From Salegentibacter sp. (GTDB lineage: Bacteria > Bacteroidota > Bacteroidia > Flavobacteriales > Flavobacteriaceae): a stretch of DNA of 64,000 nucleotides. This document shows positions 28,357 through 36,124 of this stretch, in pieces. Position 1 is the first letter of the stretch; each line of letters starts with the position of its first letter. The stretch is from assembly GCA_017795085.1 (NCBI GenBank), contig CP051246.1, positions 3,412,514-3,476,513 of the forward strand, read 5' to 3'. The notes under the pieces were generated by a model. The model was not told where the DNA came from. It searched no databases and saw only the letters and a program-made list of their open reading frames with translations. A program made the translations under genes and the position numbers.

Positions 28357-29358
28357 TTACAACACCTGAAACCCATGGGCATAAGGGTCATCATCATCAA
28401 TAATTATATTGTTATAGCCTGTAACCATGGCCCAACCTTCAATACTAGGTATAATTGCTTTTTTTCCTTTTAGCTCCGTTTCTTCTTCTATTCTACCTAT
28501 AAAACGACTTCCTATAACACTTTCATGCACAAATTGATCACCTTTTTTCAATTTACCTTTGGCATACCACTGGGCCATTCTTGCAGAAGTTCCGGTTCCG
28601 CATGGAGAGCGATCTATTGCTTTATCTCCATAAAAAACCGCATTTCTTGCCGTAGAATTTTCATCCAACACCACACCCGTCCACTGAATATGGCTCAACC
28701 CATTAATGGTAGGGTCTTCGGGATGAACAAACTCGTGTTCCGCATTTAATTTACTTCTCAATTCCCGGCTCCAACTAATCAATTCACTGGCATGATAGTG
28801 TTCCAGGCCTTTAAAATTTTCCTGAACCTCAACAATAGCATAAAAATTTCCCCCATAAGAAACATCAACTCTTAGATCTCCAAGAACGTTACTTCTTACA
28901 CTAATATTCTTTTTGGCAAGATAAGATTTGATATTCACGAGTTTAACCGACTTCACCTTTTTACCTTCCTGGGTATAACTCACTTTCACCAAACCAGCCG
29001 GGGTTTCAATTCTTAAGCTTCCGGGAGTTTTTGGTGAAACCAGGCCTTCTTCAATGGCCACGGTAACGGTTCCTATTGTACCATGGCCGCACATTGGCAA
29101 ACACCCACTGGTTTCAATGAAAAGAATTCCACAATCATTTTGAGGATCTGATGGCGGGAACAAAATGCTCCCACTCATCATATCATGTCCTCTTGGCTCA
29201 AACATCAATCCGCGTCTGATCCAATCGTATTCTTTCATAAAAGTTTGCCTTTTTTCACTCATGGTTGCTCCTTCTATAAAGGGACCACCACCCGCTACTA
29301 CTCTCACCGGATTTCCACAAGTGTGGGCATCTACACAAAAAAAGGTTTTTCTTGCCAT
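28357..29358 (-). CDS. 4-hydroxyproline 2-epimerase (proline racemase superfamily)
   Basis: A 333-residue cytoplasmic enzyme that interconverts trans-4-hydroxy-L-proline and cis-4-hydroxy-D-proline. Both catalytic cysteines are present: Cys90 in MCGHGTIG and Cys253 in DRSPCGTGTSA. Two cysteines point to an epimerase or racemase; trans-3-hydroxyproline dehydratases of the same superfamily have a Thr in one place. Neighbouring genes for the next three steps make hydroxyproline, not proline, the likely substrate. It is 6 bases after the semialdehyde dehydrogenase gene. Confidence 0.93.
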   Translation of the reverse strand: MARKTFFCVDAHTCGNPVRVVAGGGPFIEGATMSEKRQTFMKEYDWIRRGLMFEPRGHDMMSGSILFPPSDPQNDCGILFIETSGCLPMCGHGTIGTVTVAIEEGLVSPKTPGSLRIETPAGLVKVSYTQEGKKVKSVKLVNIKSYLAKKNISVRSNVLGDLRVDVSYGGNFYAIVEVQENFKGLEHYHASELISWSRELRSKLNAEHEFVHPEDPTINGLSHIQWTGVVLDENSTARNAVFYGDKAIDRSPCGTGTSARMAQWYAKGKLKKGDQFVHESVIGSRFIGRIEEETELKGKKAIIPSIEGWAMVTGYNNIIIDDDDPYAHGFQVL

Positions 29359-29364
29359 TAAAAT

Positions 29365-30933
29365 TTATAAGCTATCTGTTGTATATTTTCCATTTACATT
29401 TCTTAAAATTCCCAGGGGATTTTCAGTTTTTAAAGCTCCCGGAAGCAAAGTTTCCGGCCAATCCTGGAATGAAACCGGACGTATCCAACGCTGTACCGCC
29501 GTTAAACCGACTGAAGTAAATTTAGCATTAGAAGTTGCCGGAAAAGGACCGCCGTGGGTCATTGCAGCACAAACCTCAACTCCCGTAGGAACACTGTTAT
29601 AAATAATTCTTCCCACGGTTTCAGTAAGGGAATCAATAGCCTCTTTATACTCCTGAAGTTCTTTTTCATCTGCATTTAAAACAGTACCGGTAAGTTGACC
29701 TTCTAATTGCTGAAGCACCTCATTTAACTGGCCTTTATCTTTACATTTTACCACTACTGAAAAAGGACCGAACACTTCCTTGTGAAAATTAGTATTCTGA
29801 AGAAAAGTTGCACCAGGGACTGAAATCACTTCCTGCCGGCCATAATTAGGCTGAAGCTCTCCTTCAAATTTACTAACCTGAGTATAGCCATCCTGAGATA
29901 AAACTTCAGATTTAGAATTTTCGTATTGTTTTTGAATTTCGGGACTTAGCATCACCCCCGGAGCAAGTTTCGCTATATCTTCTCCTAATTTTTCAATAAA
30001 AGCATCTAAGGCTTCCCCTTCAACACCAAGAATTAATCCCGGGTTAGTACAAAATTGTCCGCATCCGGCCGTAATAGATCCGGCATAATGTTCAGCCCAA
30101 ACCTCTCCTTTTTCCTCTAAAGCTGAAGGCAGTGCTAAAACCGGATTAATACTTCCCATTTCCGCATAAACCGGAATAGGCTCAGGCCTATTAGCTGCAA
30201 GTTTAGAAAGCGCCATTCCCGCTTTAAAACTTCCGGTAAACCCAACTGCTTTTATTTTCGGGTGTTTTACAAGCCACTCACCTACTTCAATTCCCTTACT
30301 ATTAAGATTGGAAAACACACCATCTGGCATTCCGGTTTTTTTAGCGGCTTTAATAATCGCTTCGGAAACCAATTCTCCTGTTCCTGCGTGTAGTGGGTGT
30401 GATTTTACCACCACCGGAGATCCTGATGCCAGGGCACTTGCCGTATCACCACCAGCAGTAGAAAATGCAAAAGGAAAATTACTTGCCCCAAAAACAGCTA
30501 CCGGTCCAAAAGGCACCTGCATTCTTCGAATATCAGGCTTCCCTTCAGGATTACTTATTATTGCCTCAACCCAACTACCTTCTTTTAGCATTTCTGCAAA
30601 TGCTCTTAACTGGCCGGCAGTTCTTGCAAATTCACCGTTTGAACGACCTTCCGGCAATCCGGATTCTGCTCTGTAAATTTCTTTTAAGGCTTCAGCATTT
30701 GCTTCAAGTTCAGTGGCAATAGCCTCTAAAAATTCAGCTCTTTCAATATCTGTCTTCTTTTTATAGCTTTCAAAGGCTTTTGCAGCTTTTTCTACTGCAA
30801 AACTCACTTCTTCTTTTGTAGCCTCAAAAAAAACAGGTGCTGTCTCTTTATTTTGATTTGGATTAAAGGTTTTAAAAGTAATATTTCCTTTATTGGAAAG
30901 CTCCTCTCCTAAATAATTTTTTCCTGTGATCAT
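29365..30933 (-). CDS. 2-oxoglutarate semialdehyde dehydrogenase (aldehyde dehydrogenase superfamily)
   Basis: A 522-residue NAD(P)-dependent aldehyde dehydrogenase that in this context oxidises 2,5-dioxovalerate to 2-oxoglutarate, the last step of hydroxyproline catabolism. Visible elements: coenzyme-binding GFTGSFKAG (about 231-239), general base Glu258 in AEMGSINP, catalytic Cys295 in CGQFCTNPG. The sequence style (GQFCTNPGL, long N-terminus) is that of the KGSADH branch used also for L-arabinose and glucarate oxidation, so it could serve oxidative sugar breakdown too. It lies between the deaminase (19 bases) and the epimerase (6 bases). Confidence 0.92.
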   Translation of the reverse strand: MITGKNYLGEELSNKGNITFKTFNPNQNKETAPVFFEATKEEVSFAVEKAAKAFESYKKKTDIERAEFLEAIATELEANAEALKEIYRAESGLPEGRSNGEFARTAGQLRAFAEMLKEGSWVEAIISNPEGKPDIRRMQVPFGPVAVFGASNFPFAFSTAGGDTASALASGSPVVVKSHPLHAGTGELVSEAIIKAAKKTGMPDGVFSNLNSKGIEVGEWLVKHPKIKAVGFTGSFKAGMALSKLAANRPEPIPVYAEMGSINPVLALPSALEEKGEVWAEHYAGSITAGCGQFCTNPGLILGVEGEALDAFIEKLGEDIAKLAPGVMLSPEIQKQYENSKSEVLSQDGYTQVSKFEGELQPNYGRQEVISVPGATFLQNTNFHKEVFGPFSVVVKCKDKGQLNEVLQQLEGQLTGTVLNADEKELQEYKEAIDSLTETVGRIIYNSVPTGVEVCAAMTHGGPFPATSNAKFTSVGLTAVQRWIRPVSFQDWPETLLPGALKTENPLGILRNVNGKYTTDSL

Positions 30934-30952
30934 GCTTTCTTTTTTTCCTGAT

Positions 30953-31870
30953 TTATAAAGATTTGTATTCTACTAGTTTTGGTCTTTTAGCCATCGCTTT
31001 GTCAATAACTGCTTTAACTCTTTCCCTTTCTGCTCCCTGCAGGGGTAACCTCGGTGCTCTAACATATTCTGTCCCAAGGCCGGTTGCAACTTCGGCTAAT
31101 TTAATATTTTGAACTAATTGTGGCGAAATATCCAACTCTAATAATGGCATAAACCAACGATAAACTCTTAAGGCTTCCTCGATATCCCCAGATTTCACCA
31201 ATTTATAGATAGCTACAGTTTCTTCAGGATAAGCAGCCACCAGACCGGCAACCCAACCATCTGCACCGGTTACCATACTTTCAAGGGCCAGTGTATCTAC
31301 ACCACATAAGATTTTAATACGATTTCCGAACTTATTCTTCATACGGATTACATTGCTAATATCACGAGTAGATTCTTTTACTGCCTCAATATTATCACAA
31401 TCTGCTAAAAGTTCTTCAAACATTTCTATTGTAACCTCGATTTTATAATCTACAGGATTATTGTAAATCATAATAGGCAATGAGGTACTTTTTGCAATTT
31501 CCTTAAAGTAAACCACAGTTTCGTGATCTGTAGCTTTATAACGCATAGGTGGCAAAAGCATAAGGCCTTGTGCTCCCCATTCTTTAGCATCTTCAGCTAC
31601 CTGGATAGCATCTTTTGTAGACTGCTCTGCTATATTGATAATTACCGGCACTCTACCGGCCGTAATTTCCAGTGTTTTTTTAACCAGCGTTTCCTTTTCA
31701 TCAGGGGTAAGAGTACTGGCTTCACCCAAAGTTCCTCCTAAGATGATTCCGTTTACACCTGCTTCCAGTTGTGCGTTAATATTCTTTTCAAAGGTAATTA
31801 AATCCAACTCGTCATTTTTGTTGAATTTAGTTGTTACTGCGGGCATAACCCCTTCCCATTTTATTGACAT
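30953..31870 (-). CDS. 1-pyrroline-4-hydroxy-2-carboxylate deaminase (DapA/NAL superfamily)
   Basis: A 305-residue class I aldolase-fold enzyme. The start at 31870 (MSIKWEGVMPAV) is chosen over an ATG 15 codons upstream because it begins the conserved first strand. The superfamily residues are visible: GGTLGE (45-50), Tyr136 in MIYNNP and the Schiff-base Lys165 in EAVKEST. In the hydroxyproline pathway this type of enzyme deaminates and dehydrates 1-pyrroline-4-hydroxy-2-carboxylate to 2-oxoglutarate semialdehyde. It is the first gene of the operon. Dihydrodipicolinate synthase is the formal alternative but does not fit the neighbours. Confidence 0.9.
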   Translation of the reverse strand: MSIKWEGVMPAVTTKFNKNDELDLITFEKNINAQLEAGVNGIILGGTLGEASTLTPDEKETLVKKTLEITAGRVPVIINIAEQSTKDAIQVAEDAKEWGAQGLMLLPPMRYKATDHETVVYFKEIAKSTSLPIMIYNNPVDYKIEVTIEMFEELLADCDNIEAVKESTRDISNVIRMKNKFGNRIKILCGVDTLALESMVTGADGWVAGLVAAYPEETVAIYKLVKSGDIEEALRVYRWFMPLLELDISPQLVQNIKLAEVATGLGTEYVRAPRLPLQGAERERVKAVIDKAMAKRPKLVEYKSL

Positions 31871-32000
31871 GATTATATTTTTTAACAAAATTAAATCGAT
31901 TAATAATCTTTCCATTTGTAGTCATTAACCAAACATGATACAATATTATCATATATATTGATTTATTGGATTTTTTTTAATAATATTTACAAAAGATTCA
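31871..32000. promoter_or_regulatory. Divergent promoter/operator region of the hydroxyproline operon and its AraC regulator
   Basis: This 130-bp AT-rich region separates the deaminase start from the AraC-type gene. It contains an inverted repeat ATGATA-CAATAT-TATCAT (31935-31952), which overlaps the shared 16-mer ATACAATATTATCATA (31938-31953) and lies 68 bases before the deaminase start. That is a reasonable place for an AraC-type activator to bind. Confidence 0.5.
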
Positions 32001-32846
32001 ATGATGAAAGTCCTACCCTTTAAAATACCGAAACCTGAAAAAGAAGCACTTGTTTATCAGGAAGATCACGAAATAATCTTCTATGACAAGTTACACCAGC
32101 ACGAGGAAATACAGATTAGTTATATTATTGAAGGCAGCGGGTCTTTAATTGTGGGTGATAGTATAAATGAATATCAGCCCCACGACATCCTGATTATAGG
32201 CGAAAACATTCCGCATGTTTTCAGGAGTGATATAGAGTCACACCCAAAATCAGTTATGTATAAGTTATTTTTCACCAAGAAATCTTTCGGAAAAGAATTT
32301 TTTAATTTAACAGATTTAACCGGGGTTCAAAAATTTTTCGAAGAATCTGAATACGGGATGAAAATAAAAGCCGATGAAAGAAAATTTCAACTTTTCAACC
32401 ATTTAAAATACGAAAATAAAATTGAAAGAATTGCCACCCTCCTGCACCTATTAAATGAATTGATCCACGCTGAAAAGCAAGCTTTATCCTCCTTTGTTTA
32501 TCAAAAAAAATATACCGAAGATGAAGGAAAGCGTATGAACGATGTTTTTCAATATGCAATGGATAACTTTCAGGAAAACATCTCTTTAGATGATATCGCG
32601 GCTATTGCTTTTATGAGTAAAAATGCGTTTTGCCGATATTTTAAAAAACGAACCAATAAAACATTTTTTCAGTTTTTGATCGAAATACGAATAGACCACG
32701 CCTGCAAATTGCTATATAAAGATCACGACCAATCCATATCGGTAATTTCAGAATTATGCGGTTTTCAGAATATTGCTAATTTTAACCGCAAGTTTAAAGA
32801 ACTAAAAGGGATAACCCCAACACAATACCGCCAACAGGCAGAATAA
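32001..32846 (+). CDS. AraC-family transcriptional regulator (cupin sensor domain), probable regulator of hydroxyproline use
   Basis: A 281-residue regulator with an N-terminal cupin-type ligand domain (HQHEEIQISYIIEGSGSLIV, about 32-51; HDILIIGENIPHVF, about 64-77) and a C-terminal double helix-turn-helix (about 180-280) containing SLDDIAAIAFMSKNAFCRYF and the closing family signature FNRKFKELKGITPTQYR. It is transcribed divergently from the hydroxyproline operon, the usual position for its controller. The start is the first of two adjacent ATG codons; the second would be equally good. Its inducer is likely hydroxyproline or a pathway intermediate; wider control of the locus is inference from the shared motif. 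Confidence 0.92.
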   Translation: MMKVLPFKIPKPEKEALVYQEDHEIIFYDKLHQHEEIQISYIIEGSGSLIVGDSINEYQPHDILIIGENIPHVFRSDIESHPKSVMYKLFFTKKSFGKEFFNLTDLTGVQKFFEESEYGMKIKADERKFQLFNHLKYENKIERIATLLHLLNELIHAEKQALSSFVYQKKYTEDEGKRMNDVFQYAMDNFQENISLDDIAAIAFMSKNAFCRYFKKRTNKTFFQFLIEIRIDHACKLLYKDHDQSISVISELCGFQNIANFNRKFKELKGITPTQYRQQAE

Positions 32847-33007
32847 ATTTAAATAACCAAGTCTTATCATTTCCCCCTGATAAAATACGTACATAATAAT
32901 ACATAACATGTCAATTTAATGTTAGAAAAGGAATATATAGTAGAAGCTTAAGTCTTGAACTATTTTTACTATTGAATAATCAATTAACTTATTTAATAGT
33001 AAATTTT

Positions 33008-34891
33008 ATGTATTTAGTCAAAAATATTTTGTTTTTGCTTGTTTTTTGTGTTTTCACTTCGAGTTGTTCCTCTGATAATTCATTTAATGATAGTAACCAT
33101 GAAGGGGAGAGTTCCGAAGAAAAAGAAGAAGAAAAAAATAACGAAACTGAGGGGGAGGGTCAGAGTGAAGATGACCTTAAAATTTATATCCCTAATGAAT
33201 TTAAGGATATGGATTTTGATGATAATGCCAGTACGTGGAGTTATGATCGAAGTCAGGAATCTGAACATTTTATTGTTTTTTGGGATGCGGAATATGGCGA
33301 TCAAAACCCTGGGAGTGAAAATATTCCTGAACAATATCGCGTAGATATTAATGACCTTTTAGAAAAGTCGGAACTATTTTACGACTTAAACATCGAAGCG
33401 TTACAATTTGCCGAAGTCGGAACCGGAAACTCTAATCTTGACGAATATAAAATGATGATTTTCCTATTTCATCAGGAAGAGTGGCTGGCAACGGGATCTG
33501 GATACGACGATACAATAGGCGCACTATGGGTCAGCCCTAACACCTGCCAACCTGTTGGTCATACCATAGCACACGAGATTGGCCATAGTTTTCAATACCA
33601 GGTTTATGCTGACTTGGAAAATGGCCATGGATTTCGTTATGGTTTTGGTGGTAATGGCGGTAATTCATTTTGGGAACAAACAGCACAGTGGCAAGCATTT
33701 CAAGCCTATCCAAATCAAGTTTTCACATCGCACGATTTTAATGTATATATTCAGAATTACAACAAACATATTCATCATGAAAATTATCGTTATGCTAGTT
33801 ATTTTATTCATCACTACTGGACGTCCCTGCATGATAAAGATTTTATAGGTCGGTTATGGAGAGAAGCAAAAGAACCAGAAGATCCTATAGAAGCTTATAT
33901 AAGGCTTACAGGAATTGATGCCGAACAATTTAATGATGAAATCTATGATGCAGCCACCAAGTTTACAACTTGGGATATAGATGAATTACGAGAATTGGGA
34001 GAAGATTATATAGGAAATCAAAAATATGATTACACCAGTCTTGAAGATGGCAGCCACCTCGTAAGCCCAGAGTTTGCTCCACAAACAACCGGGTATAACG
34101 TTATCCCCCTAAATGTTCCTGAAGAAGGCACTGAAATTGCTGTAGATTTTACCGGTTTACCAAATCAAACAGGATTTAATCCCGTAGATGCATCAATAGC
34201 AGGGTGGAGGTATGGATTTATAGCATTACAGGAAGATGGAACCAGAATCTACGGCGAAATGAATCAGGGAATAACTGGAGAAGTTAACTTTAGCGTTCCA
34301 GATGATTGTACTAATTTATGGTTTGTGGTAACTGGTGCGCCAACAGAATATTCATCTCACGCCTGGGATAATGATAATAGTAATGACGATCAATGGCCGT
34401 ATAAGGTTGCATTTTCTGAAACTAATATTCTTGGTATAGTAAATCTTCCTGAAGACGGAGAGCCTGAAGATCTAACCCTTACATACGATATATCTTTTCC
34501 GGTAGACACAGAGGCTTATACCGGAGGCACCGTTACTATTGACGCCAATGCTATTGCTAATTCTTTTATGCTCCAACCCAATGAAATCACCCAACAAATT
34601 GGTAATGTCATTCAATATTATGCTGTAGAAAGCAATGGAAACCTGAACAATAACCCCACAGCAAATGGTTACGGATATTGGTTTGATGCTTCAGGAGACG
34701 TAATTAATTGGGGAGACCAAGCCGTTGTTTTTTCAGAATTTGATGAAACTAATTTTAGCTTTAGTATAGGACAGTATCCCGGCCATTCATTTACAGGAGA
34801 TTCTTATACCATAAAACAGGCATTGGTTTATGAATATGAACCCGGCAACTCTGTACAGGCAACTATTATTTTAAATATTACATTGGAATAG
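33008..34891 (+). CDS. DUF6055-type secreted zinc metalloprotease lipoprotein with C-terminal DUF4859
   Basis: A 627-residue lipoprotein. The start at 33008 is chosen because it begins a lipoprotein signal (lipobox FTSSC, Cys20); an ATG 12 codons upstream would spoil it. A very acidic linker (about 31-56, Glu-rich) probably lifts the protein off the membrane. The catalytic part has HEIGHSFQ (His189, Glu190, His193), with Glu223 in FWEQTAQW a candidate third ligand or gluzincin glutamate. The C-terminal domain (about 490-627) looks like DUF4859, a beta-sandwich seen on surface proteins of Bacteroidota. A paralogue without DUF4859 is at 52775. Specificity unknown. It is a single-gene plus-strand unit between two minus-strand operons. 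Confidence 0.8.
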   Translation: MYLVKNILFLLVFCVFTSSCSSDNSFNDSNHEGESSEEKEEEKNNETEGEGQSEDDLKIYIPNEFKDMDFDDNASTWSYDRSQESEHFIVFWDAEYGDQNPGSENIPEQYRVDINDLLEKSELFYDLNIEALQFAEVGTGNSNLDEYKMMIFLFHQEEWLATGSGYDDTIGALWVSPNTCQPVGHTIAHEIGHSFQYQVYADLENGHGFRYGFGGNGGNSFWEQTAQWQAFQAYPNQVFTSHDFNVYIQNYNKHIHHENYRYASYFIHHYWTSLHDKDFIGRLWREAKEPEDPIEAYIRLTGIDAEQFNDEIYDAATKFTTWDIDELRELGEDYIGNQKYDYTSLEDGSHLVSPEFAPQTTGYNVIPLNVPEEGTEIAVDFTGLPNQTGFNPVDASIAGWRYGFIALQEDGTRIYGEMNQGITGEVNFSVPDDCTNLWFVVTGAPTEYSSHAWDNDNSNDDQWPYKVAFSETNILGIVNLPEDGEPEDLTLTYDISFPVDTEAYTGGTVTIDANAIANSFMLQPNEITQQIGNVIQYYAVESNGNLNNNPTANGYGYWFDASGDVINWGDQAVVFSEFDETNFSFSIGQYPGHSFTGDSYTIKQALVYEYEPGNSVQATIILNITLE

Positions 34892-34918
34892 ACCCATAGA
34901 TTCTCTTATCATTAAAAA

Positions 34919-34953
34919 ATTTCTTGGAGAAATTTTGAATTTCTCCAAGAAAT
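34919..34953. terminator. Bidirectional terminator between DUF6055 gene and the M61 pseudogene
   Basis: A 14-bp inverted repeat (core TTTCTTGGAGAAA and complement, short loop) lies 27 bases past the plus-strand DUF6055 stop. On the minus strand it is followed by TTTTTTAAT, so it also ends the large minus-strand operon. Confidence 0.8.
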
Positions 34954-34993
34954 AAATCAAAATCAATATGCTCGGATAAGTCCACGAAGAATG

Positions 34994-35057
34994 TATCGGA
35001 AAAACTGTTTTTGGTTTTAAGAACCCTCCAAGTATTAGAGACACTGGCGGAAATAAA
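34994..35057. repeat. Diverged copy B of a ~65-bp intergenic element
   Basis: It begins TATCGGAAAAACTGTTTTT and ends CACTGGCGGAAATAAA. The element at 50583-50647 has matching ends (TATCGGAAAAACTTTTTT and CACTGGAGGGAATAAA) and the same length, while the middle differs. Both lie just past the 3' end of minus-strand operons. Confidence 0.4.
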
Positions 35058-35085
35058 TTCATAAAGAGCTAAAACTTTAAGGAAA

Positions 35086-36075
35086 CTACCCTTGTTCGTT
35101 TAGCAAATCATTTCTAATTTCTTCCTGGAGTTTATTTTCAGGATTAATCTTAATTAGCTCATAGTTTTCTTCGATAATCTCAGTGTCTTTATTATCGTTT
35201 TCAGATAAATCCAGCGCTAAACCTCCATATTTGAGATACTTTCCATAATTTGGCTCTACAGTAATCTCTACATAATAGCGAATTTCTTCTAAAGGTTTTC
35301 CTGAAATAATTTTGTATTGCTTTCCAAAATTCGCCCTCAGTATAACCTCTTCCCAACTCCCGGTAATAATGATTATACAAATACCTCATTACATCATCCA
35401 AGGATTTTTTGTTTTTGGTTTCGTGTCTAATTGAAAGATCTGAAACAAATTTTTGTTCCTTCAGACCTTCTGGAGTGACAATAGAAAGTGTTATGTGCTT
35501 TCCTAATTGTTGAAACTCAATCATTTTTTGATTTCCCAAATACAAAGGGCTATCATACAGAATATTAAAATTTTCGGCAAAAAAAGTGCTATCATTCAAT
35601 TCCTTTAGCCCCGTTGCTATTTCTTTCCAGGATTCCGGCAAGTTAACCGTTAAATTTATCGGGATATTAACTTCATTTTCTGGAAACATAAACAAATCTG
35701 TAGGCGCTAAAAATGCTTTCTCTTTAGAAATATTTGATACTGCTACAGATGTGCGATTGGCATATACACTATAGTTAATAATTACCTCTTCATTTTGGCC
35801 ATTTTCCACAACCCATTTATTTTTTGAAGATTTGTGCCAGCTAATAGTCTCACCGGGGTTTGAAACTTCAAAATCTAATAATATGCGCAGGATTATCCAA
35901 AATCTTGTAATAGCCAGGAGTCCAAACTGGCAAAATCAAGGTCTTTTCACCTTGTTTCAGGTTTTTATAACGCAGGCTAACCTCAATAAAATGTTCTGAA
36001 GGCTTCTTATAAAATTTCATAATTAAGAGCTGTACTCTGTTGAAACGCAAAAACATTTTGAATTACAAAAAAAAA
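35086..36075 (-). pseudogene. M61-family glycyl aminopeptidase, frameshifted and missing the catalytic domain
   Basis: Fragments in different frames join into an M61 peptidase. A signal-peptide end and mature start (NVFAFQQSTALNYEI) sit near 36045-36008; a frameshift near 36010 leads to KKPSEHFIEVSLRYKNL and LPVWTPGYYKILDNPAHII; a second near 35878 leads to DFEVSNPGETISWHKSSKNK and the N-terminal domain to about 35443. There the text jumps to the C-terminal piece LSIRHETKNKKSLDDVMRYL, so the HExxH catalytic part is gone. A last frameshift near 35310 leads to IISGKPLEEIRYYVE...YGKYLKYGGLALDL and the stop at 35086. About 325 codons remain of the usual 600. It is the last gene of the tandem susCD operon; a peptidase was once part of it. 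Confidence 0.88.
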
Positions 36076-36124
36076 TCAGAATGAAAGACTTCTATTTTTC
36101 AACAAGGAAATAAAGGTTTTGAAC

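Noticed and set aside
30953..31870. Dihydrodipicolinate synthase (dapA) for lysine synthesis
   Set aside because: Same superfamily and Schiff-base lysine, but the operon with epimerase, semialdehyde dehydrogenase and D-amino-acid oxidase fits hydroxyproline breakdown.
31935..31952. Palindrome ATGATA...TATCAT read as a terminator
   Set aside because: It lies in a divergent promoter region, has no G/C in most of the stem and no T-run; an operator is more likely.
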